Positions 51,860 to 59,797 of a stretch of DNA of 64,000 nucleotides are shown piece by piece. The notes beneath the pieces were generated by a model. That model was not told where the DNA came from and searched no databases. It saw only the letters and a program-made list of their open reading frames with translations. The stretch covers positions 62,001-126,000 of the forward strand of contig CALWOX010000004.1 of the NCBI GenBank assembly GCA_944383265.1, given 5' to 3'. The first letter of the stretch is position 1, and each line of letters begins with the position of its first letter. The translations under genes and the position numbers were made by a program. The DNA comes from an uncultured Lachnospiraceae bacterium (GTDB lineage: Bacteria; Bacillota; Clostridia; Lachnospirales; Lachnospiraceae).

Positions 51860-51884
51860 TATTTATATAAAAATTGTATAAATA
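51860..51884. promoter_or_regulatory. candidate LysR operator between chr genes and lysR
   Basis: TATTTATA (51860-51867), 9 nt, TATAAATA (51877-51884): a perfect 25-bp dyad containing a T-N11-A core, in the middle of a divergent LysR intergenic region. The DNA is AT-rich, so chance is a real alternative. Confidence 0.5.
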
Positions 51885-51968
51885 TCAGAATGATTACGGG
51901 AGTGCACAGCACAGAACGATCTATTTATATCACAGAATCATATTTGTATTATCAGACAGGAGGAGACT

Positions 51969-52835
51969 ATGGAGATAAGGCAGCTCACATATTTTGCGGC
52001 GATAGTCGAGGAGGGGAATATAAGCAAGGCCGCAGAGAGGCTCCACCTCTCCCAGCCGCCCCTTACAAGGCAGCTTCAGCTTTTGGAGACGGAACTCGGG
52101 TGCAGTCTTTTTGAGAGGGATACAAGGCACATGGTCCTCACCGAGGCGGGAGAGCTCTTATATGAGAAGGCGCGGGAAGTAATAAGACAGTGCGGGGACA
52201 TAAGGAGAGAGGTTGCGGACATAAGCTCGGGACGCAAGGGGACGGCTCATATAGGCGTGGTGTCCTCCGTAAGCAGCAGGCTTTTGCCTGTATGGATAAT
52301 GAGGTTCCACAGCCTGTATCCCAATGTCCGCATCGATCTTACGGAGAGGGATTCCTATGAGATATTGGAAAGTGTAAGGAACCAAAAGACAGATATCGCC
52401 ATAGTAAGGCGGCCCTTTGCGGGAAATGACCTTGATATTTTCCCCTTAAGCATCGAGCCTATGTGTGCCGTCGGAAAGCGGGAAATGTTTGAAGGTCTGC
52501 CGGATGGGCGGCTTTCCTTAAAGCATCTTGTGGGCAGGCCCGTTATAATCTACCACAGATGGGAAAATATTTTGAAGGACGAGGCCGCCTTAAGCCCCAT
52601 ATGCAGGTGCGAGGAGGCTGGGACTACGGCGGCGCTTTCCGAGGCGGGGCTTGGCATAGGGATAATTCCTCTTTCAGCGGTGCCTTGTAAAAGTGAGAAT
52701 ACAGAGGTAAGAGAAATAGCAAACAGCTCGCTTCAAAGCGAAATATGCGCTGTAAAGCTTAAAGGAAGGTATACCCCTGCCGCCGCAGAGCTATTTTTGG
52801 ATATGCTTTGCAGTCAAAAACTGAATCAAAAATGA
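51969..52835 (+). CDS. LysR family transcriptional regulator (divergent from chromate transporter)
   Basis: 288 residues. The N-terminal winged helix is LTYFAAIVEEGNISKAAERL, HLSQPPLTRQLQLLETELG and LFERDTRHMVLTEAG (1-60). The effector-binding domain follows (about 90-288), with IGVVSSVSSRLLPVWIMRFH and GIGIIPLSAVP. It probably controls the divergent chr pair through the dyad at 51860. GGAGGAGACT precedes the ATG. Its last 45 nt overlap the end of the opposing lysR gene. Confidence 0.92.
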   Translation: MEIRQLTYFAAIVEEGNISKAAERLHLSQPPLTRQLQLLETELGCSLFERDTRHMVLTEAGELLYEKAREVIRQCGDIRREVADISSGRKGTAHIGVVSSVSSRLLPVWIMRFHSLYPNVRIDLTERDSYEILESVRNQKTDIAIVRRPFAGNDLDIFPLSIEPMCAVGKREMFEGLPDGRLSLKHLVGRPVIIYHRWENILKDEAALSPICRCEEAGTTAALSEAGLGIGIIPLSAVPCKSENTEVREIANSSLQSEICAVKLKGRYTPAAAELFLDMLCSQKLNQK

Positions 52836-53675
52836 CCTGTAGCGCTTTACATCATCGGAGGGGTAGGAGTTTGCAGGCCATGAAAGATACACATTCCTTG
52901 TAAAATCAAGACCTGTGACAGGCACAAGGCATACAGTGGAAAGGAGTTCGTTACAAAGTGTATATTCAGGTATCAAAAGTAACCCCCTTCCCGCCGCAAC
53001 AAGATGACAGGCCGTATTGCTGTCATCGCACTGAGCCGTTACCTTATATTTAAGACCAAGGGCTCTGAGCTTTTCACTGACCATCCTCCCCACATACCTG
53101 TGGCCGCCGAAAAGCACCTGTGGCATTGAGGCGAATTCCTCAAGACTCAGGCTTCCGTTTAAGGCTGCAGGGCTGTCTTTTGACACAGCGCAAAGAAATC
53201 TTTCCGTCATCAGCTCCTTTGAGACAAGCTTTTCCCTGCTCTCTATATAAGAAGATATCATAAGGTCATACTGCATATTGAAGATGGCAAGATCGTCGTT
53301 TTGCAGCGTGACGAATCTTGAATTGGGATATTTTTCGGTGAAGGCTATAACAGACTCGCACATAAGCCTTCCTATACATCTTGACACAAGGCGTATGGGG
53401 CGCTCCTCATGAGCGCTTATATAGGATATGCCGTTTTTTATCTTTTCTTCATAAAAGAGCATCTCCCTTGCATCGTTTAATAAAAGCCTTCCCGCCTCCG
53501 TAAGCTCTATTCCGCTGTTCGTCCTGATAAAGAGGCGCACGCCTCCAAGCTCCTCCTCGAGACTTTTAAGTATCCTGCTGAGTGAGGGCTGAGATATCAA
53601 AAGTACCTTTGCGGCCCTTGATATGCTCTGATGCTCGGCGGCACATACAAAGCAGCGCAGCTGATTAAGCTCCAT
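52791..53675 (-). CDS. LysR family transcriptional regulator (beside peptide importer operon)
   Basis: 294 residues. The DNA-binding part is MELNQLRCFVCAAEHQSISR, LLISQPSLSRILKSLEEELG and LFIRTNSGIELTEAG. The effector domain has RLVSRCIGRLMCESVIAF and AAGRGLLLIPEY. The frame is open upstream to 53795 through a Phe/Ile-rich stretch that is only AT-rich leader; ATG 53675 has GGGAG 8 nt upstream and is the family start. It is divergent from the ABC importer/ggt genes at 54224 and may regulate them (inference). Its 3' end overlaps the neighbouring lysR gene. Confidence 0.92.
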   Translation of the reverse strand: MELNQLRCFVCAAEHQSISRAAKVLLISQPSLSRILKSLEEELGGVRLFIRTNSGIELTEAGRLLLNDAREMLFYEEKIKNGISYISAHEERPIRLVSRCIGRLMCESVIAFTEKYPNSRFVTLQNDDLAIFNMQYDLMISSYIESREKLVSKELMTERFLCAVSKDSPAALNGSLSLEEFASMPQVLFGGHRYVGRMVSEKLRALGLKYKVTAQCDDSNTACHLVAAGRGLLLIPEYTLCNELLSTVCLVPVTGLDFTRNVYLSWPANSYPSDDVKRYRSFLIQFLTAKHIQK

Positions 53676-53781
53676 ATTGTTTCTCCCTTCAATAAAATAA
53701 GTAAAAAGATAAATAAATATGAATAAATTAATACAAATAAAAACAGACAAATAAGTATAAATAAGAGTAAATGCAAACAAG

Positions 53782-53800
53782 TGTACGTTACACACGTACA
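53782..53800. promoter_or_regulatory. candidate operator dyad upstream of second lysR
   Basis: TGTACGT (53782-53788), TACAC, ACGTACA (53794-53800): a perfect 19-bp dyad with higher GC than the surrounding 548-nt AT-rich gap (53676-54223). It is not a T-N11-A form. A 10-bp palindrome ATGTATACAT (53851-53860) lies nearby. Confidence 0.5.
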
Positions 53801-53969
53801 GATTAAAAATAAAAGATATAAATCAAACAGGTATTACAAAAAATAATAGTATGTATACATTGTTATTATAATAAATTATACAAGATAAAAAAAGAAGGAA
53901 AAAGCGATATTTGTCGAAATATTTGTAAATTGAATAAGAAAAATCCGGAAAAACCTTTCAAAAAGCTTC

Positions 53970-54005
53970 AAAAGCCTTAAAAAATAAGGATTTTGAGGCT
54001 TTTTT
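53970..54005 (+). terminator. hairpin with T-run upstream of peptide importer
   Basis: AAAAGCCT (53970-53977) / AGGCTTTT (53996-54003), with CCTTA / TAAGG as a competing inner pair, followed by T residues. No gene precedes it on the plus strand, so it may be a leader attenuator or end a short transcript. Confidence 0.5.
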
Positions 54006-54034
54006 CAGGTTCAGATATTAATAAACACTCATAT

Positions 54035-54043
54035 TGTTATAAT
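54035..54043 (+). promoter_or_regulatory. extended -10 promoter of peptide importer operon
   Basis: TGTTATAAT is a perfect extended -10 (TGnTATAAT); the -35 region is weak. It lies about 180 nt before the first permease gene. A second TATAAT at 54119-54124 is less likely, as it would start the mRNA at the ribosome site of the small ORF. Confidence 0.55.
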
Positions 54044-54141
54044 ACATGCAATTATTTGATATTCAGAAAATGAATAGGCTATCAATAATCAGATACTTTA
54101 CTCGCAAGAAATGTTGCATATAATTGGAGGTTAAATTATTC

Positions 54142-54183
54142 ATGTTTTATCAGACTAAAGTAATACTGTGCTGTAATTCCTGA
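54142..54183 (+). CDS. possible 13-residue leader peptide before the peptide importer
   Basis: ATG at 54142 follows GGAGG (54126-54130) by 11 nt and encodes MFYQTKVILCCNS, then TGA, 40 nt before the first permease gene. Adjacent Cys codons (TGC TGT) are notable upstream of an operon that may deliver cysteine from glutathione. It is too short for statistical support. Confidence 0.35.
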   Translation: MFYQTKVILCCNS

Positions 54184-54223
54184 CTTTTAAGACGGACTCA
54201 AGTGTTTTTGAAGGGAGTGTGCT

Positions 54224-55165
54224 ATGGGAAAATACATTTTAAAAAGAATATGCATCATGATACTCATGCTCATAGGAATGTCATTTATCGTGTTCGCCAG
54301 CATGTATCTGGCCCCGGGAGATCCTGCAGAGATCGCCGCGGGTCCCAGTGCAACGGCTGAGGAGATAGAGATAATGAGGGCGTACCTGGGACTTGATAAA
54401 CCCTTTTGGACTCAGTACATAAGCTATCTCACAAATCTCCTTCACGGAAACCTCGGCACATCGCTTATTACACGACAGCCGATATGGTCTGAGCTTTCCA
54501 TAAGGATACCAAATACCTTAAATCTCGCGGTTGCGGCTATGATATTTGCCTGTGTCCTCGGAATACCCCTTGGAATAATTGCTGCCATAAATAAGGATAC
54601 AGCTGTAGACAATGCCTTAACGACACTTTCCCTTTTCGGGATCTCGGTGCCTAACTTCTGGCTCGGAAGTATACTGATACTTTTCTTCTGTGTAAAGCTT
54701 GGGGTTTTCCCCACAGGAGGTATGGACCACTACTTCTGGACAGCTATAGGCTTCAGCCAGGTCTTCCTTCCCGCAATGTCTCTCGGAATGCAGTCGGCGG
54801 CGAGCTTTACCAGAATAGGAAGAAGCAGCATGCTTGACGTGCTTCAGTCTGATTATGTAAGGACAGCGAGAGCCAAGGGCCTGAGGGAGAAGGCGGTAGT
54901 CCTCATTCACGCATTGAAGAATGCCCTCATCCCCATAGTAACTCAGATGGGCACAAGCTTCGGAGGACTTCTCTCGGGAGCCATAGTCACAGAGCAGGTA
55001 TTTGCCATAAACGGAATCGGTTCCTACCTGATAAATGCCATAAATCAGAGGAATTATACCGCGGTACAGGGCACAGTACTTCTTATAGCCGCTATGTTTA
55101 TAAGTATTAACCTGATCGTTGACCTTCTCTACTGTGTCATCGACCCGAGGATCAAATACGAATAA
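54224..55165 (+). CDS. oligopeptide/glutathione ABC transporter permease (DppB/GsiC type)
   Basis: 313 residues, six membrane helices. The N-terminal MGKYILKRICIMILMLIGMS and YLAPGDPAE are typical of the DppB/OppB family. The EAA loop contacting the ATPase reads YVRTARAKGLREKAV (about 208-222). It is first of five ABC genes: permease, permease, binding protein, ATPase, ATPase. GAAGGGAG lies 9 nt before the ATG. A cytoplasmic gamma-glutamyltransferase gene at the end of the cluster suggests glutathione or gamma-glutamyl peptides as cargo (inference). Confidence 0.9.
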   Translation: MGKYILKRICIMILMLIGMSFIVFASMYLAPGDPAEIAAGPSATAEEIEIMRAYLGLDKPFWTQYISYLTNLLHGNLGTSLITRQPIWSELSIRIPNTLNLAVAAMIFACVLGIPLGIIAAINKDTAVDNALTTLSLFGISVPNFWLGSILILFFCVKLGVFPTGGMDHYFWTAIGFSQVFLPAMSLGMQSAASFTRIGRSSMLDVLQSDYVRTARAKGLREKAVVLIHALKNALIPIVTQMGTSFGGLLSGAIVTEQVFAINGIGSYLINAINQRNYTAVQGTVLLIAAMFISINLIVDLLYCVIDPRIKYE

Positions 55166-55182
55166 GGGAAGGAGGAGTTTAT

Positions 55183-56055
55183 ATGAATCAGGAATCATTT
55201 TTTCGGTCATCTGTAAGGAAGCTTTTGAAAAACAAGCTTGCGACCGTATGCTTCATTATAGTTGTAATAGAGCTGATACTTGTAATAGGGGCTCCGCTCT
55301 TTACCTCCTTTGACCCCAACGAGGTCAGCGTAATGAACAGGCTACGCCCGGGCTTTTGGGCAGAGAGTACGGGAAAGGTCCTTGAGGGACATTGGCTTGG
55401 CACCGATGAGATGGGAAGAGACGTATGGTCAAGGCTTCTCTATGGCGGAAGAGTTTCCCTTGCTGTCGGTTTTATATCCATGACCATAGGCATAACCATA
55501 GGAACAGTATTCGGAATGCTGGCAGGATTCTATAAGAGACTTGACAATATAATAATGAGATTGATGGATATACTTTTCACCTTCCCCGGAGTACTCCTTG
55601 CGCTGCTTATAGTGGCAATGCTGGGAGTCTCCACAGTGAATGCCACTATAGCCATAAGCCTCTGGTCAGTGCCGAGCTTTGCGAGGATGATAAGAGGAAG
55701 GGTCCTTCAGATAAAGGAGGAGGAATATATCCTTGCGATACGCTCTCTCGGAGCGGGAGATATTTGGATACTTTCAAGGCATGTGCTTAAAAATGCCCTG
55801 CCTACCATAATAGTAATAGCTACCATGCGAATAGCGGGCTCCATAATGTCCATAGCGACACTGAGCTATCTCGGACTGGGAGTTCCCGCCCCCACAGCAG
55901 AGTGGGGTGGAATGATATCCTCGGCAAAGACCTTCATGTACGCTGCGCCTTACCTCATAATAATTCCGGGAATCGCAGTCGTCATCACAGTCGTTTGCTT
56001 TAACATACTCGGAGACAAGCTAAGAGATATTCTTGATCCGGGACTTAAGGATTAA
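55183..56055 (+). CDS. oligopeptide/glutathione ABC transporter permease (DppC/GsiD type)
   Basis: 290 residues. One N-terminal helix is followed by the DppC signature HWLGTDEMGRDVWSRLLYGG and five more helices. The EAA loop reads EEYILAIRSLGAGDIWIL. It pairs with the upstream permease to form the channel. GGAAGGAGG lies 8 nt before the ATG and the gap to the previous gene is 17 nt, so they are co-transcribed. The C-terminus LGDKLRDILDPGLKD is standard. Confidence 0.92.
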   Translation: MNQESFFRSSVRKLLKNKLATVCFIIVVIELILVIGAPLFTSFDPNEVSVMNRLRPGFWAESTGKVLEGHWLGTDEMGRDVWSRLLYGGRVSLAVGFISMTIGITIGTVFGMLAGFYKRLDNIIMRLMDILFTFPGVLLALLIVAMLGVSTVNATIAISLWSVPSFARMIRGRVLQIKEEEYILAIRSLGAGDIWILSRHVLKNALPTIIVIATMRIAGSIMSIATLSYLGLGVPAPTAEWGGMISSAKTFMYAAPYLIIIPGIAVVITVVCFNILGDKLRDILDPGLKD

Positions 56056-56079
56056 TAAATGAAAAGGAGAGGAGAATTT

Positions 56080-57708
56080 ATGAAAAAGAGACTTATCAAG
56101 GCAGCTGCCGCAGGAATGGCATTTGTTATGTGTCTTTCAATGGCAGGCTGCGGAAGCGGAACAACGCCTACAGCTACAATGGACGCTGCAAGTGCGGAGG
56201 GAACAGAGGGTTCGGCTGCGGGAAATACCGCAGACAATACAGGCTCATCCGATGATGCCTTCGAGATAGAGCTTACCACAGCACCTGTGGGACTTCACCC
56301 TCTTAAGACAAACGATGCTCCCTCACAGTATGTTGCGGAGCAGATATATGAGACACTTTATTTAAGGAGCGAGGACGGAACCTCATATGAGCCTCTTCTT
56401 GCAGAGGAGCTTCCCGAATTCTCAGAGGACGGACTCACAGCAGTTATCCACTTAAGAAAGAATGTCACCTTCCAGGACGGAACTCCCTTCACATCAGCGG
56501 ATGTGGCATACATGATAGACAGTCTTAAGGACACGAGCTACGGCTCACAGAGGCCCTCAATAGTTGAATCCATAGAGTCCTATGAGTGCCCCGATGATAA
56601 TACTATAATCCTTCACCTTGCTTATAATGACGGTGTGCTCACAGCGAAGCTTGCTCACAGCAACGGAGCCATAGTTAATTCCAAGCTTGAAAAGAGCGGA
56701 CAGGATTTCCTCGTAGATCCTACGGGAGCGGGAACAGGACCTTATAAGTTTGTAAGCGCTACTGCAGGCTCCGAGTATACTCTCGAGGCAAATGAGGATT
56801 ATTGGGGCGGTGCTCCCGCAATAAAGAAGGTACATTACTCTATAGTAACAGACGAGTCGACAGCAATTGCAAGACTTCAGACAGGAGAGGCCGATTTCTG
56901 TCCCAACATGAGCTCTGACAGCTTCAGCACCATAAGCTCTATAGCAGGCTATACAGCGGGAAATGCGGAGACCTCGACAGTTTATTATTTGCAGGCTCGC
57001 TCTGATGAGACCGCTTTAAACGATCTCATGGCAAATCCTGATTTCAGAAAGGCTATATTTGAGTCCTTTGATTATCAGACCTACTGCGATACCATGTTAA
57101 ACGGACTTGCAAGCTACAGCGCATCTCTGGTCGGCTCCACACTTGTGGGATATACAGAGGCTATGGAGGATGCGGGCGTAAGCTATGACCCGGAGGACGC
57201 AAAGGCAATAATAGAAGAAAACGGTTGGGCAGGCGAGAAGGTTACTATACTTGCGGCCACAAGAGACTGGCAGCAGAACGTGGCTGTATATCTTCAGTCA
57301 CAGCTTCAGGATATAGGCCTTGAGGCCGATATAATCTCAGAGGAGTGGGCAACCTTCCTTGACGATGCAAAGACAGACGATTATTTTGATATAACGATAC
57401 TTTCATGGTCCAATGTCACAGGAGACGGACAGCAGATGCTTGAGCCTAACTTCTCCACAAAGAACGGAACCAGAGCAAAGTACAACAATGCGGATTTCGA
57501 CGCTCTTGTAGATGCTTCAGCAAAGACTACAGATCTTTCCGAGAGACAGCAGTACATGCTTGAGGCGGTTCAGATGATACAGGGAGACTATGTTGCAGAG
57601 CCTCTCTACAACCCCGATCAGATCTACTGCTACAACTCAACTGATTACGGAAATGTAAATATTGCGAAGGACGGACTTTTCTATATAAAGAATTTTACTT
57701 TAAATTAA
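56080..57708 (+). CDS. peptide ABC transporter substrate-binding lipoprotein (family 5)
   Basis: 542 residues. Signal peptide with lipobox (SMAGC, Cys near 24), a Thr/Ala/Ser-rich tether (about 25-65), then the SBP_bac_5 fold: IYETLYLRSEDGTSYEPLLA, LRKNVTFQDGTPFTSADVAY and GTGPYKF, with two lobes. It captures cargo outside and docks on the two permeases. ATG 56080 is chosen because GGAGAGGAG lies just before it; an earlier ATG at 56059 overlaps that site. Cargo is not determined by sequence alone. Confidence 0.93.
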   Translation: MKKRLIKAAAAGMAFVMCLSMAGCGSGTTPTATMDAASAEGTEGSAAGNTADNTGSSDDAFEIELTTAPVGLHPLKTNDAPSQYVAEQIYETLYLRSEDGTSYEPLLAEELPEFSEDGLTAVIHLRKNVTFQDGTPFTSADVAYMIDSLKDTSYGSQRPSIVESIESYECPDDNTIILHLAYNDGVLTAKLAHSNGAIVNSKLEKSGQDFLVDPTGAGTGPYKFVSATAGSEYTLEANEDYWGGAPAIKKVHYSIVTDESTAIARLQTGEADFCPNMSSDSFSTISSIAGYTAGNAETSTVYYLQARSDETALNDLMANPDFRKAIFESFDYQTYCDTMLNGLASYSASLVGSTLVGYTEAMEDAGVSYDPEDAKAIIEENGWAGEKVTILAATRDWQQNVAVYLQSQLQDIGLEADIISEEWATFLDDAKTDDYFDITILSWSNVTGDGQQMLEPNFSTKNGTRAKYNNADFDALVDASAKTTDLSERQQYMLEAVQMIQGDYVAEPLYNPDQIYCYNSTDYGNVNIAKDGLFYIKNFTLN

Positions 57709-57740
57709 GACCGGCTTTTTAGTGAGGAAGGGATACGGCT

Positions 57741-58736
57741 ATGGAAAATGATAAGGTTTTGGATGTCAAAAATTTGACAGCAGCTTTCAGCATAAGAAAA
57801 AAGGAATACGAGGTTCTTCATGACATCTCATTTTCTGTAAGACGAAATGAAACTCTCTGTGTCGTGGGGGAGAGCGGCTGCGGAAAGAGTGTGACTACTC
57901 TTTGCATAATGCAGCTTCTTCCGAAAAACGGTCACATTACAGGAGGGGAGATAATCCTTGACGGGACAGACCTGACAAAGCTCTCAAAAAAGGATATCGT
58001 AAAATTCCGCGGAAAAAAGATGGGAATGATATTCCAGGAGCCTATGACGGCCTTGAATCCTCTTCTTACTATCGGCTTTCAGATGAAGGAGATGATAAAG
58101 CTTCACAGAGGAGTTGACAACAAGGAGGCCGAGCGAATAGCTGTCGAATACCTTAAAAAGGTAGGAATAGCCAATCCCGAGAGCAGACTTAAGCAGTACA
58201 CCTTTGAGCTGAGCGGAGGCCTGAGACAGAGAGTGATGATAGCCATGATGCTTAGTGCAAGGCCTGACCTTTTGATTGCGGACGAGCCCACGACAGCCCT
58301 TGACGTTACTATACAAAGACAGGTCTTAAATCTCTTAAATGACCTTAAAAAAGACATGAATGCGGGCATACTCTTTATTACCCATGACTTGGGAGTGGTG
58401 TCCGAGATAGCTGACAGGATAGTAGTCCTTTATGCGGGAAGAAAGGTGGAGGAGGGGACAACAGAACAGATATTTAATGACCCTCGCCACCCCTATACCA
58501 TAGGGCTTATGAAGGCGGTCCCCGATGTGGATTCGGATGAGTACAATATAGAGCCAATCCCGGGCACCTTCCCCAATATTACGGAGGAGATACCGGGCTG
58601 CCGTTTCAGCCCGAGATGTCCCTATGCGGGAAGCTGCAAGCTCTGTACCACCGAGGCTCCGGAGGGAGTAGAGGTGGAGGAGGGACATTTCGTAGCCTGC
58701 CATCTGGCACTTAGGAAGGAGAGCCCCAATGAGTGA
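57741..58736 (+). CDS. peptide ABC transporter ATPase (DppD/OppD type)
   Basis: 331 residues. Walker A VVGESGCGKSVTT (about 39-51), Q-loop MIFQEPMTALNPL, signature LSGGLRQRVMIAMM, Walker B LLIADEPTTALDVT and H-loop ITHDLG. The C-terminal oligopeptide ABC extension has four Cys (CRFSPRCPYAGSCKLC), which holds a [4Fe-4S] cluster in some family members. Start: GAAGGGATACGGCT before ATG. It overlaps the next ATPase gene by 8 nt. Confidence 0.95.
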   Translation: MENDKVLDVKNLTAAFSIRKKEYEVLHDISFSVRRNETLCVVGESGCGKSVTTLCIMQLLPKNGHITGGEIILDGTDLTKLSKKDIVKFRGKKMGMIFQEPMTALNPLLTIGFQMKEMIKLHRGVDNKEAERIAVEYLKKVGIANPESRLKQYTFELSGGLRQRVMIAMMLSARPDLLIADEPTTALDVTIQRQVLNLLNDLKKDMNAGILFITHDLGVVSEIADRIVVLYAGRKVEEGTTEQIFNDPRHPYTIGLMKAVPDVDSDEYNIEPIPGTFPNITEEIPGCRFSPRCPYAGSCKLCTTEAPEGVEVEEGHFVACHLALRKESPNE

Positions 58737-59748
58737 TAAAAAGATCCTTTTTGAGATAAGAGATTTGTGTAAGAGCTTCAAGCTCTCCAAAAAGCGCACC
58801 TTGAAGGCTGTAAATAATGTAAGCTTTGATATATACGAGGGTGAAAAGTTCGGAGTGGTAGGGGAGAGCGGCTGCGGAAAATCCACCTTGGGAAGAGTTA
58901 TACTTCAGCTCTACGAAGCAAGCTCCGGAAAGGTAATATATCATGGCCCTGCGGCTGAGAGGCTTAATAAAAGCAGGGAGGAGGGTATCGATCTCTGCTC
59001 ACTCTCAAAAAGAGAAATGAGAGAGGTGAGAAAGGATATCCAGATGATATTTCAGGACCCCGCGGCAAGCCTTGACCCGAGAGAGACTGTGGGAGACGCC
59101 ATAAGCGAGGCTTTGAGATTAAACACCCGGCTTGACGCGAAGGCAAGGAGAGAGACCACGGAAAATCTGCTTCAGACAGTAGGACTTAAGGCAGAACATT
59201 ACAATTCCTATCCCAACAGCCTTTCAGGCGGCCAGAAGCAGAGAGTGGGAATAGCGAGAGCCATAGCCGTGGATCCGAGCTTTATAGTCCTTGACGAGGC
59301 GGTAAGCGCCCTTGACGTGTCGGTAAAGGCCCAGATACTTAAGCTCTTAAATCAGATAAGCGAAAACAGAGACCTTACATACTTCTTCATAACTCATGAC
59401 CTTGGTGTCGCGAAGCATTTCTGCGACAGGATAATGGTGCTTTACCTTGGAAATGTGTGCGAGCTTGCCCCCGCAAAGGAGCTCTTTAAAAACAGGCTAC
59501 ATCCCTACACGGAATCATTGCTTGACGCGGTTCCGAGGCTTGGGCTTGCGGGAAGGAACAGAGAGAGGGAGGAGCTTGAGGGCGAGGTTCCGAGCCCTAT
59601 AGACCCTCCTAAGGGCTGCCCCTTCCACACAAGGTGTAAAAAGTGCATGGAGATATGCAAAAATGAAAAGCCCGCGTACAAAGAGGTATCCGAGGGGCAT
59701 TTCGTGGCCTGCCACCTCTATGATGACATGAACAATAACAAAATTTAA
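58729..59748 (+). CDS. peptide ABC transporter ATPase (DppF/OppF type)
   Basis: 339 residues. Walker A VVGESGCGKSTLG, Q-loop MIFQDPAASLDP, signature LSGGQKQRVGIARAI, Walker B FIVLDEAVSALDVS and H-loop ITHDLG. The C-terminal extension carries CPFHTRCKKCMEIC, again a four-Cys motif. It forms the heterodimeric motor with the upstream ATPase, whose last 8 nt it overlaps. The ggt gene starts 49 nt later without an obvious terminator between. Confidence 0.95.
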   Translation: MSDKKILFEIRDLCKSFKLSKKRTLKAVNNVSFDIYEGEKFGVVGESGCGKSTLGRVILQLYEASSGKVIYHGPAAERLNKSREEGIDLCSLSKREMREVRKDIQMIFQDPAASLDPRETVGDAISEALRLNTRLDAKARRETTENLLQTVGLKAEHYNSYPNSLSGGQKQRVGIARAIAVDPSFIVLDEAVSALDVSVKAQILKLLNQISENRDLTYFFITHDLGVAKHFCDRIMVLYLGNVCELAPAKELFKNRLHPYTESLLDAVPRLGLAGRNREREELEGEVPSPIDPPKGCPFHTRCKKCMEICKNEKPAYKEVSEGHFVACHLYDDMNNNKI

Positions 59749-59797
59749 AGGCAGAAACAAAACTTTTAAAATATTTGGTTTAAAGGACAGCGAAGCT

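Noticed and set aside
53676-53795. N-terminal extension of the second LysR protein (Phe/Ile-rich, looks like a membrane helix)
   Set aside because: It is AT-rich leader read in frame. A good GGGAG site precedes ATG 53675, and the family starts there.
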